Below the pieces are notes generated by a model. It was not told the DNA's origin. It did not search any database and saw nothing but the letters and a program-made list of their open reading frames with translations. Both the position numbers and the translations under genes were made by a program. Shown here in pieces: positions 1 through 6,682 of a stretch of 13,132 bases of DNA. Source of the DNA: an uncultured Clostridia bacterium (GTDB taxonomy: Bacteria > Bacillota > Clostridia > Lachnospirales > Lachnospiraceae). The stretch is from NCBI GenBank assembly GCA_946614685.1, contig CAMOHF010000006.1:1-13132 (forward strand), given 5' to 3'. Numbering within the stretch: position 1 is the stretch's first letter; each line of letters opens with the position of its first letter.

Positions 1-2530
1 GCTCCACCTCATGCTCCACGCCGTCCAGAATGATTCTCGCCAGCCTCATACGGTAAGAATTGTTGAGTTTTAAGTAGTCCTTGGTATCAACAGTATATAC
101 GCCGGAGTCGCAAGACAGGTACAGTTTACCGTCCTCCGCCATATAGTTCCACGAATTGGCTGTAATGGCAGAGGTGAGACCTCTTGAAGAATCAAGGAGT
201 TCGAAGTCGATATTCTCCTCTCCGGAAAGAAGTTCCTCCTCGTCAACCACATAGATGCCCGCAGATGAAAGAACAAAGAGTTCTCCCGCAGGTCCGTTCC
301 ACACGTCATAGTTGTTGAAGTACGGGAAGTTTTCGAGAATCCGCACTTCGTAGTTGTTGTCCATAAAGCACAGACCGTTGCTGGTTACGATGTACCAGCC
401 CTTTCCGGCCTTGCTTTCCACGATTCGAAGGATAACATCGGAGCTCAAACCGTCCGCGGTGGTGATCTTTCGCTCCGTCGCCGTGCCGTTCACCAGGGCG
501 ATACCGTCGCCGTCGGAACCCGCCAGGATCTTGCCATCGGATGTAGGCACCACAGTAAGGATCATGGAGTTGCAAAACTCTTCACCCAGGGGAATGGTAT
601 GCGTGAGCTTCTCGTTCTTAAAGAAGGCCAGGCCCGTATCACCCGCAGCCACAACCGTCCCGGGCGAGATCTCCTTGGTAAAGCGAACCCAGTCACAGTA
701 GTTGTTCTGTTCCGAGGAGAAATTCGTCATCGTGCCGTCGGGGTTCACCAGATAAAGGCCCTTGCCGTAGGTGGAAACCCACAGATTGCCTTCGGAATCC
801 CTGTCCACGCAGCGCACACGAGCGCCCGCAAGTGTTTCCGTAAGACGATTCTCAATCCGGCGTTTCTGCCCGACATTGATCTCATAGAGACCGTCATCGG
901 CCCCCACGATCAGGCATCCGTTCCAGTAAGTGTTGCTGTTGACGATATGCGGTTCGATACCGTTGGCCCCGAAGATGTCATCAAATGATGTCTCGGAGAG
1001 ACGGAGCAATCCGAGTCTGGAGGAAGAGAACCAGAAGTTGCCCTGATAGTCCACCGTCATATGATAGATGGAATTCTCGAACTGGTTCAAGCGCAGTTTG
1101 GAGTAGCTTCCTCCCTTTTGCAGGCAGCCGACGCCCGTATCAGAGCAGGCGAAGAGGTGTCCCTCCTCGGTAAAATACAGGCTGTTGATGGAACGCAGGC
1201 CCTCAAAGGTGTAACGCGCCATCTTTTTAAGTCCGTCCTCTACGAGTTCGTACTCATAGACGCTGTCTTCCTTGGTACCCACGTAGAGGTGACCGTTCGG
1301 TCCGAAGGTGCAGCAGTTATAAGTCCCCTTATCCTGACACATGAGCTGTCGTACGACTTCGTTATCCCTCATCAAAAAGAGCGTACCGGAAGCCGTAACA
1401 GCCGCCACATGTCCCGCATCATCCGCTGCCAGGCTGTGTGCATACACAACCTCGGGGATCTGCTTGACCATGGTGAGCCCACCGTCGATGTTTAGGATCT
1501 GCAGTGCACCCGATGTACCGACATAATAATTTCCGTCTGCGGAACGCACGATGCTTCGGATGGAGTTGGACGGAAGTCCGTCGTCCATATCAAGGACATT
1601 GGATATGTTCTCGTTAATGGCCATGGACAGGCCGTTGTCGTTCGTACCGATCCAGAGGCGTCCCTCCTCATCCACATAGAGACAGTTGACATTCTTGACA
1701 GAATCAAATTCCCGCATCCACTGGAAGTCTCGTCCATTGTAACGGTAGAGGCCGGCGTAGGTACCGATCCAGAGCACACCGTCGTTGGTATCTACGACGT
1801 CATTCGCGGTACCGCAGGGAAGTCCGTTGTCACTGCTGTAGATCGTCTGTATGTAGGAGTAGAAATCGATATTCTTGTCGTCCTCATCTTTCGCCTTCGC
1901 TTCCGCCTCGGTCGAAGGGATCAAAAGCAGTGCAATCAGCAAGAGCGAAACCGCATGCTTTACGTGATGGACGATGTATCTTCTGAAACGGATACACAGG
2001 AATAAAGCCGTAAGTGTCAGAGCTTTGTCCAGAAAATCCAGATAGAATTCACCCATAAAGTAAGACACGTATCGATTGATCTTGTGCTCGATCATGTAAT
2101 CGATTACGCCGTTTCCCCAGACATTGCCCGTGCGTCCGTGTGAAAGCCAGATGTTTAAAGGCGTCGAAATCACCACGGAAAGGATCGTCACCATACCGCT
2201 TACCGTCATGGTATCAAAATAGCGCTCCATGCGACTCTTTCTGGCCGCAAGGCCTACACAGATACCGATCAGCATATTCACGATTCCATAAAGCTGGGAT
2301 GTGCCCATAAAAAGTCCGTAAAGGAAATTGGTAGAAAAGCCTACTGCCGCGCCCGGAATCGGTCCTAAGATGTATGCGGCAAATACGGTGCCATAGGCGT
2401 CAAGCCACAAAGGGATCTCGTGCGTACTGGCAAACATCTTGCCAAGCAGGTTAACGGAAATACACAGGATGACCGTCAGTGCCACCTGCATTACGGAAAA
2501 TGATTTTTGAATTTGATGATCTTGCGTCAT
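1..2530 (-). CDS. Membrane sensor: ECF-S-like polytopic domain fused to a two-component-regulator beta-propeller (C-terminus off window)
   Basis: I translated this by hand as one uninterrupted frame from ATG at 2530 to the left edge: 843 codons with no stop, so the gene is partial at its 3' end. Residues about 13-187 hold five or six hydrophobic segments with a Gly/Pro-rich core (LWLDAYGTVFAAYILGPIPG at 41-60, then STNFLYG), resembling the membrane domains of ECF transporter S components. A further hydrophobic helix at 193-205 is followed by the charged linker AEAKAKDEDDK. From about 224 to 820 there are repeated propeller blades of Reg_prop type, seen as GLPxxx...DxxGxLWIGTxxGL (GVLWIGTYAGLYRYN, GRLWIGTNDNGL, GNLWVSTYGKGLYLVN). 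The visible end (RMRLARIILDGVEHEVE) looks like the start of a Y_Y_Y domain. Families with this architecture usually end in a histidine kinase, GGDEF or similar output domain, but that part is outside the window. The start is supported by GGGGAGG at 2542-2548, 11 nt upstream, and by a good promoter. The propeller assignment is firm; the ECF-S resemblance is moderate. Confidence 0.85.
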   Translation of the reverse strand, partial: MTQDHQIQKSFSVMQVALTVILCISVNLLGKMFASTHEIPLWLDAYGTVFAAYILGPIPGAAVGFSTNFLYGLFMGTSQLYGIVNMLIGICVGLAARKSRMERYFDTMTVSGMVTILSVVISTPLNIWLSHGRTGNVWGNGVIDYMIEHKINRYVSYFMGEFYLDFLDKALTLTALFLCIRFRRYIVHHVKHAVSLLLIALLLIPSTEAEAKAKDEDDKNIDFYSYIQTIYSSDNGLPCGTANDVVDTNDGVLWIGTYAGLYRYNGRDFQWMREFDSVKNVNCLYVDEEGRLWIGTNDNGLSMAINENISNVLDMDDGLPSNSIRSIVRSADGNYYVGTSGALQILNIDGGLTMVKQIPEVVYAHSLAADDAGHVAAVTASGTLFLMRDNEVVRQLMCQDKGTYNCCTFGPNGHLYVGTKEDSVYEYELVEDGLKKMARYTFEGLRSINSLYFTEEGHLFACSDTGVGCLQKGGSYSKLRLNQFENSIYHMTVDYQGNFWFSSSRLGLLRLSETSFDDIFGANGIEPHIVNSNTYWNGCLIVGADDGLYEINVGQKRRIENRLTETLAGARVRCVDRDSEGNLWVSTYGKGLYLVNPDGTMTNFSSEQNNYCDWVRFTKEISPGTVVAAGDTGLAFFKNEKLTHTIPLGEEFCNSMILTVVPTSDGKILAGSDGDGIALVNGTATERKITTADGLSSDVILRIVESKAGKGWYIVTSNGLCFMDNNYEVRILENFPYFNNYDVWNGPAGELFVLSSAGIYVVDEEELLSGEENIDFELLDSSRGLTSAITANSWNYMAEDGKLYLSCDSGVYTVDTKDYLKLNNSYRMRLARIILDGVEHEVE

Positions 2531-2565
2531 TCTTACACGAACCTCCCCAAAACAAAACACCTCTA

Positions 2566-2594
2566 ATGATACCGCAAAAGCGCGCTCTTTGCAA
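2566..2594 (-). promoter_or_regulatory. Candidate sigma-A promoter of the sensor gene
   Basis: On the minus strand, TTGCAA (2594-2589) is separated by 17 nt from TATCAT (2571-2566), a near-consensus -35/-10 pair. Predicted transcription would start near 2559, giving a leader of about 29 nt that carries the GGGGAGG ribosome-binding site. The -35 box sits directly behind the U-tract of the preceding gene's terminator, so the sensor should be transcribed independently of the corC operon. Confidence 0.6.
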
Positions 2595-2596
2595 TG

Positions 2597-2620
2597 AAAA
2601 AACCGCCCATAGGGCGGTTT
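2597..2620 (-). terminator. Intrinsic terminator after the CorC-family gene
   Basis: A 9-bp perfect stem (AAACCGCCC, 2600-2608, paired with GGGCGGTTT, 2612-2620) with a 3-nt loop is followed on the minus strand by six U residues (2602-2597, partly within the stem). It begins two bases after the TAG stop codon at 2623-2625. It closes the DUF1836-corC operon and separates it from the sensor gene. Confidence 0.88.
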
Positions 2621-2622
2621 CG

Positions 2623-3888
2623 CTATTCCTCGTCGGCCGTTTCTTCCTCTTGCGGAAGCATGGTCAGAACCACGCGTTCGATTCTGTTTTTTTCCACACT
2701 CTTCACAAGAAAATGCAACTTGCCGTTGTCAGCTTCCTCACCCTCAGCGGGCAGCTTATCCATAAGTTCGATCACATACCCGGCCAGTGAATCATAGTGA
2801 TCGGAGGTAAGATTTAAGGAAAGCGCATCATTTAAATCATCCAGCTTGATGGATGCGTCGATATCATAGGTGTCATCGTCCATGCGTACGATGAATTTTT
2901 CCTCGTCTTCGTCATACTCGTCTCTGATCTCTCCGACAATCTCCTCGATCAGGTCCTCCATGGTAATGATACCGGAGGTCACGCCGTACTCGTCGAGAAC
3001 CACCGCCATGGACACAGAAGAAAGCTTCATATCAGCAAAGATCTGTGCCGTCCTCTGATACTCGTAGACAAACAGAGGCTTTCTTAAGATCTTTCGGAGA
3101 TCGAATTCCTCGGGACTTCCCGTCTCTCTCCAAAAGAAAAGATCCTTTAGATAAAGGATACCGATGATATTGTCCTTCGAATCCTCATAGATCGGAATTC
3201 TCGAGAATGTCTCCTCGATCAGAAGTTTTGCTATGGTGTCATAGTCGGAATTTACATCCGCGCTTACAATGTCCGCACGCGGGATCATGATGTCCTTGGA
3301 GAGTGCATCTCCGAAGTCCACCACATTGGAGATCATAAACTTCTCTTCCGGCTCGATCACGCCTTCCTCATGGCTTACATTGACCATGGTAAGAAGTTCC
3401 GACTCAGTCACGGTTTCTTCCTTCTCCTTGCGAAGTCCGAACATCAAAAAGATCAGACCCGTGAATCTGTCCAGGATCCATACAAGCGGCGTCAATATCA
3501 CCATCAGCCACGAGATCGGATACACCGCTACCATAGCGAACCGGACGCTGTAGATGGTGGCCAGAGTCTTCGGCGAGATCTCACCGAAGATCAGCACGAG
3601 CAGCGTCAGGATACCGGTCGCGTATCCGAGATATCTGCTTCCGAAATTCTCCGTACAAAAAGTCGTGACAAGCGCGGATGCCGTTAGATTTACGATGTTA
3701 TTGCCCACAAGGATGGTGGATAGAAGCTTGCTCTTGTTCTCGGAAAGCTTCAGCACCTTTTTGGCGCCGCGACTTCCCGCATCCGCCAGCGCGCGAAGTT
3801 TGATCGGGCTTACCACCGTAAGCGCCGTCTCCGACGATGAAAAAAACGCCGAGAGCAACAACAGAATTATAATAGCAACGATCTGCAC
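2623..3888 (-). CDS. CNNM/CorC-HlyC family membrane protein with paired CBS domains
   Basis: This 421-residue protein has the standard bacterial CorC/HlyC-family layout. The N-terminal DUF21/CNNM transmembrane domain (about 1-150) carries SAFFSSSETAL at 13-23 and GEISPKTLA at 102-110. Two CBS motifs follow (about 200-262 and 270-325, the latter ending in DEYGVTSGIITMEDLIEEI), then an acidic linker (DEYDEDEE) and a C-terminal CorC_HlyC domain at about 332-412. Relatives are linked to Mg2+ or Co2+ efflux and resistance; some are annotated as hemolysins on weak grounds. The exact ion cannot be read here. Translation starts at GTG (3888), which overlaps the TAG stop of the upstream gene by one base (TAGTG). 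AGGAG eight bases upstream supports this start. Coupling to the upstream DUF1836 regulator implies one mRNA. The length is normal and no defect is visible. Confidence 0.92.
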   Translation of the reverse strand: MQIVAIIILLLLSAFFSSSETALTVVSPIKLRALADAGSRGAKKVLKLSENKSKLLSTILVGNNIVNLTASALVTTFCTENFGSRYLGYATGILTLLVLIFGEISPKTLATIYSVRFAMVAVYPISWLMVILTPLVWILDRFTGLIFLMFGLRKEKEETVTESELLTMVNVSHEEGVIEPEEKFMISNVVDFGDALSKDIMIPRADIVSADVNSDYDTIAKLLIEETFSRIPIYEDSKDNIIGILYLKDLFFWRETGSPEEFDLRKILRKPLFVYEYQRTAQIFADMKLSSVSMAVVLDEYGVTSGIITMEDLIEEIVGEIRDEYDEDEEKFIVRMDDDTYDIDASIKLDDLNDALSLNLTSDHYDSLAGYVIELMDKLPAEGEEADNGKLHFLVKSVEKNRIERVVLTMLPQEEETADEE

Positions 3889-4484
3889 TACGGTTTCTCC
3901 TCTTTTTCCTTCTGCATATCATCGATGATATGCTCCATCATCTTCTTCTTAATGAAGATGTCGTATCCCATCAGACACAGGAAGACAAAGTTATGCAGGT
4001 ACTCGTCGTCCTTGTCGCCGGTATTTCTCTTTGAAAGCTCCAGTGTCTTTAAGATGCTGTTCTGCGACTCAAAATACTGACGCTTTTCGAGATCGTACAG
4101 AGTCTCATATACCTTCATCAGCGTATCGTCATCCTCCCTGCCCTGGTAATAATCCCTGACAAGCGGATCCACAAGTGCCTGGATATCGCTGATCGACAGC
4201 ACACTCTTCATATAGTAGACCAGCAGCAGAAGAATGATGTGATCGCGGTTATAGCGTTTCTTCTCGGGCGGAGGAAGCAGACCGTTCTTGGTGTAGTTGT
4301 TCACCATGGTCTTGGTCAGCGTCTTTTCTTCGTCCGTTCTCTTGTAACTTGACAGATAACGGTCCAAAAGCTGTATGACCTGTTCAATATAGAGGTCGAT
4401 ATTCGGCACCTCCGACGGCTGCAGATAACCTCTTCTGATCAGATCTCTGATCTGTTTTTTCAGTTCTTCTTTTTCGATCTTCAT
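3888..4484 (-). CDS. DUF1836 family protein, probable MerR-like DNA-binding regulator
   Basis: This 198-residue protein matches the DUF1836 family of Firmicutes. The core has PSEVPNIDLYIEQVIQLLD at 23-41, then a conserved segment (TLTKTMVNNYTKNGLLPPP, 55-73, followed by EKKRYNRDHI) that reads like a MerR-type winged helix: a turn-helix, a 'wing' KRY motif and an entry into a hydrophobic helix. The C-terminal half is helical with a hydrophobic stretch (FVFLCLMGYDIFI, 166-178) and a Lys/Glu-rich tail. Family function is not established; a DNA-binding role is inferred from the motif. I chose ATG at 4484 over the longer frame from 4556 because AAGGAG (4492-4497) lies 7 nt upstream and a near-consensus promoter overlaps the extra codons. 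It is the first gene of a coupled pair with the CorC-family gene and diverges from the histidine phosphatase, so it may regulate one or both promoters there. Confidence 0.88.
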   Translation of the reverse strand: MKIEKEELKKQIRDLIRRGYLQPSEVPNIDLYIEQVIQLLDRYLSSYKRTDEEKTLTKTMVNNYTKNGLLPPPEKKRYNRDHIILLLLVYYMKSVLSISDIQALVDPLVRDYYQGREDDDTLMKVYETLYDLEKRQYFESQNSILKTLELSKRNTGDKDDEYLHNFVFLCLMGYDIFIKKKMMEHIIDDMQKEKEEKP

Positions 4485-4506
4485 ACGTCTGCTCCTTTTG
4501 AAATGC

Positions 4507-4535
4507 AGTATACAGTATTGAAAACCACTTGTAAA
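4507..4535 (-). promoter_or_regulatory. Promoter of the DUF1836-corC operon
   Basis: The minus strand has TTTACA (4535-4530), a 17-nt spacer and TATACT (4512-4507), close to the sigma-A consensus. Predicted initiation near 4500 leaves a leader of only about 16 nt, with the AAGGAG ribosome-binding site almost at the 5' end. Confidence 0.7.
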
Positions 4536-4555
4536 GGTTGCTTGGGCCACTTGCA
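4525..4555. repeat. Direct repeat CCACTTGYA in the divergent promoter region (candidate operator)
   Basis: CCACTTGTA (4525-4533) and CCACTTGCA (4547-4555) recur with a 22-bp period, about two helical turns. The first copy overlaps the -35 box of the DUF1836 promoter, and the second overlaps the proposed -35 box of the phosphatase promoter. This arrangement fits a regulator binding site, but two nine-base copies could also arise by chance. Confidence 0.35.
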
Positions 4556-4580
4556 TTTTCCGGCCGTTTCATGGTATGGT
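4551..4580 (+). promoter_or_regulatory. Candidate promoter of the histidine phosphatase gene
   Basis: TTGCAT (4551-4556), an 18-nt spacer and TATGGT (4575-4580) form an acceptable -35/-10 pair. Initiation near 4587 would give a leader of about 22 nt containing AAGGAG (4597-4602). It is weaker than the divergent DUF1836 promoter because of the TATGGT -10 box and the longer spacer. Confidence 0.45.
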
Positions 4581-4608
4581 GTAGCGCAGAACGATCAAGG
4601 AGTGAAAC

Positions 4609-5160
4609 ATGCTTTATATCATCCGTCACGGTCAGACCGACTGGAATATCATACATAAGCTGCAGGGGCGAAGCGACATCCCCCTGAATGAAAACGGCCG
4701 CCGCATGGCGGAGGAAGCAGCGCGGGAATACGCGAATGTCCACTTTGACATCTGCTTTTGCTCCCCCCTGATCCGTGCGGTGGAAACCGCAGAGATCCTG
4801 CTTCGCGGACGGGATGTTCCCATCATCAAGGACGACCGTCTGATGGAAATGTGCTTCGGTGATTATGAGGGAACGGAGGAGATCTTTCAGATTCCCGACT
4901 GTCCGATCAAGCCGCTTTTTTTAGATCCCGAAAGTTATACGGAAAGCGTCGGCGGTGCGGAGACCTTCGAGGAACTCTTTGCACGCACCGGAGAATTCTT
5001 AAAAGAAAAAGTCGAACCTTTGCTTGCCGAGGGGCGTGACGTCCTGATCGTCGGCCACGGCGCCATGAACTCGAGCATCGTCTGCCAAATCCGAAATCTT
5101 CCCATCAGAGACTTTTGGAGTGAGGGAATCGAAAACTGCAAATTAAAAAAACTAAAGTGA
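4609..5160 (+). CDS. Histidine phosphatase superfamily protein (phosphoglycerate-mutase-like)
   Basis: This 183-residue cytoplasmic protein opens with the phosphohistidine signature YIIRHGQTDWN (R6, H7, G8). It also has the phosphate-pocket Arg in SPLIRAVETAEIL (R56), the proton-donor Glu in LMEMCFGDYEG (E80) and the second catalytic His in VGHGAMN (H150). The catalytic set is therefore complete. Small members of this branch dephosphorylate diverse metabolites (sugar phosphates, cobalamin or phosphoglycerate intermediates); nothing here fixes the substrate, and it need not be a glycolytic mutase. ATG at 4609 is supported by AAGGAG six bases upstream. The gene diverges from the DUF1836 gene and converges on the MATE gene, with its TGA inside the shared terminator stem. 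Confidence 0.9.
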   Translation: MLYIIRHGQTDWNIIHKLQGRSDIPLNENGRRMAEEAAREYANVHFDICFCSPLIRAVETAEILLRGRDVPIIKDDRLMEMCFGDYEGTEEIFQIPDCPIKPLFLDPESYTESVGGAETFEELFARTGEFLKEKVEPLLAEGRDVLIVGHGAMNSSIVCQIRNLPIRDFWSEGIENCKLKKLK

Positions 5161-5184
5161 CAGGCAAGCCTGTCACTTTTCTTC
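5144..5184. terminator. Bidirectional terminator shared by the phosphatase and MATE genes
   Basis: A stem of 11-12 bp (AAAGTGACAGG at 5154-5164 with CCTGTCACTTT at 5169-5179, tip CAAG) has a T-run on the plus side (TTTTCTT from 5177) and a run of seven A residues on the other (5144-5150), which becomes a U-tract for minus-strand transcripts. The TGA stops of both convergent genes lie in the opposite arms (5158-5160 plus, 5175-5173 minus). Confidence 0.9.
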
Positions 5185-6573
5185 TGTCACGATATTCTTC
5201 ATCCAGACATTCTTTTTCACCAGGATGTATCCCATCACACATTTGATCCAGTCCAGCATCGCCACGATGGCGAATACCCAGATCACGTAGATATCCGTGA
5301 AACGCGTGAGCAGGAAGGCCGCCGGTACCGAAACCACGAGCATGAACACACTGTCGAAGAGGAAGGTGATGATGGTTCTTCCGCCCGACCGTATCGTAAA
5401 GTAGGCCGCATGAAGAAATGCATTGTGCGGCATGGCAAGTGCCTGCACCATGATAAACTGTGTCGCATACATCTTCGCTTCGGAGGTCACCTTAAACGGA
5501 AGCGGCACAAAGGGTGAGCTTATAAACATCAAAGCTCCGACCACGACCGATGAAAGCACGGCAAATGCAATGATCTTGTTGTCCTCATCCTTCGCGCGCT
5601 TCATATCTCCCGCGCCGAGCAGCTGTCCCACGATGATTGCCACGGCATCACCCATGGCAATAAATACAATATTGAAAATGTTGTTGATCGTATTGGCGAT
5701 GCTCTGTCCTGCGAGAACATTGATCCCGCGCACGGAATAGCACTGTGTGAGCGTCGCGATACCGAGAGACCAGAGTGCCTCGTTGATCATAAGCGGCATA
5801 CCGGTCAGGAAGAATTTCGCCACCAGATTTGCCGGAACCTTAAGTGACTTCCAAAGTCCCTTGACGAAGGGATAGATCTTCGTATGAAGATGCGCCCAGA
5901 CAAGTACGATCAGCATCTCGATATAACGTGAGAGCACGGTTGCAATCGCCGCACCCTGTACACCCAGCTTCGGGAAGCCGAGATGCCCGTAGATCAAAAG
6001 CCAGTTGAAAGTAAGATTCACGAAGACCGCGACAACGCCGGCCTTCATCGGCGTCACGGTTTCACCGCACTCGCGCAGGGTGCCGTTATAGTTCATGGAG
6101 ATCATGATCGCCGGAATGGACCAGCCGACAATCTTTAAGTAGGACAGACCGCTTTGAAGCGCAAGCACGGGATCCACGTCCTCACTCTCGCCCTTCAGAT
6201 ACAGGTTGATCAGATCGTGTCCGCAGAAGTAAAAGAGCAAGGAGGCTCCCACGGATAGCAAAAGCAGCAGCCAGAATTTGTATCGGAACGTATGTCTGAC
6301 ACCTTCATCGTCCTTCACACCGCAGTACTGTGCCGTGAAGATACCGACGCCGGCTTCGGCACCGAAGCAGCACAAAAAGAATACAAAGAAGAGCTGATTC
6401 ACGATCGCCACGCCGGACATGGCCTCCGTCCCGCACTGTCCCACCATGATATTGTCGAGAAGGCTCACAAAGTTTGTGATACCGTTCTGGATCATAATGG
6501 GCACGGCGATCTTCATCAGTTTCCCGTAGAACGCTCTGTCACCTATATATTTTTCCTTAAATCTTCGCATCAT
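5173..6573 (-). CDS. MATE family multidrug/cation exporter
   Basis: This 466-residue protein is an inner-membrane MATE antiporter with the usual length and about 12 hydrophobic helices in two six-helix halves. Diagnostic segments include NGITNFVSLLDNIMVGQ (residues 30-46) in the first half, a conserved loop (IYGHLGFPKLGVQGAAIAT) near residues 200-218, and MGDAVAIIVGQLLGAGD in the second half. Such proteins export cationic drugs or metabolites using Na+ or H+ gradients; the substrate here is unknown. Tandem ATG codons at 6573 and 6570 are the natural start, since MRRFKEKYIGDRAFY resembles family N-termini. No Shine-Dalgarno sequence sits at normal spacing, and the likely -10 box ends only 8 nt upstream, so the transcript may be leaderless. 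It diverges from the SulP gene through interleaved promoters and converges on the phosphatase. Confidence 0.93.
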   Translation of the reverse strand: MMRRFKEKYIGDRAFYGKLMKIAVPIMIQNGITNFVSLLDNIMVGQCGTEAMSGVAIVNQLFFVFFLCCFGAEAGVGIFTAQYCGVKDDEGVRHTFRYKFWLLLLLSVGASLLFYFCGHDLINLYLKGESEDVDPVLALQSGLSYLKIVGWSIPAIMISMNYNGTLRECGETVTPMKAGVVAVFVNLTFNWLLIYGHLGFPKLGVQGAAIATVLSRYIEMLIVLVWAHLHTKIYPFVKGLWKSLKVPANLVAKFFLTGMPLMINEALWSLGIATLTQCYSVRGINVLAGQSIANTINNIFNIVFIAMGDAVAIIVGQLLGAGDMKRAKDEDNKIIAFAVLSSVVVGALMFISSPFVPLPFKVTSEAKMYATQFIMVQALAMPHNAFLHAAYFTIRSGGRTIITFLFDSVFMLVVSVPAAFLLTRFTDIYVIWVFAIVAMLDWIKCVMGYILVKKNVWMKNIVTEEK

Positions 6574-6581
6574 AATAGGTT

Positions 6582-6610
6582 ATTATGTCACTTTTTCCTT
6601 GCAAAATCAA
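6582..6610 (-). promoter_or_regulatory. Candidate promoter of the MATE gene
   Basis: The minus strand has TTGATT (6610-6605), a 17-nt spacer and CATAAT (6587-6582). The -10 box ends 8 nt before the tandem ATG, so transcription would begin at or just before the start codon. An AAGGA farther upstream lies within the spacer and is too distant to serve as a ribosome-binding site. Confidence 0.5.
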
Positions 6611-6627
6611 CCAAAGGCGATTATAGT
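6599..6627 (+). promoter_or_regulatory. Promoter of the SulP transporter gene
   Basis: TTGCAA (6599-6604), exactly 17 nt, then TATAGT (6622-6627) forms a near-consensus sigma-A promoter. Predicted initiation near 6634 gives a leader of about 49 nt with AAAGGA (6666-6671), 11 nt before the ATG. Its -35 box lies inside the spacer of the opposing MATE promoter. Confidence 0.65.
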
Positions 6628-6682
6628 ATTGTGCCGTAGCGTGTATTTTTCACGGAATAAAATATAAAGGAACGATTCAGAC

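Noticed and set aside
306..1779. Several short open frames (61-144 residues) on both strands in the left 2.5 kb
   Set aside because: A single continuous minus-strand frame with repeated propeller motifs spans the region, so these are overlapping shadows.
4485..4556. Upstream extension of the DUF1836 protein starting at 4556
   Set aside because: The extra residues have no family resemblance and overlap a near-consensus promoter. ATG at 4484 has an ideal ribosome-binding site.
6634..6655. Small hairpin options in the SulP leader (CGTG/CACG or CCGT/ACGG)
   Set aside because: Stems are only 4 bp and mutually exclusive. There is no riboswitch core or terminator U-run, so the structure is likely to be chance.
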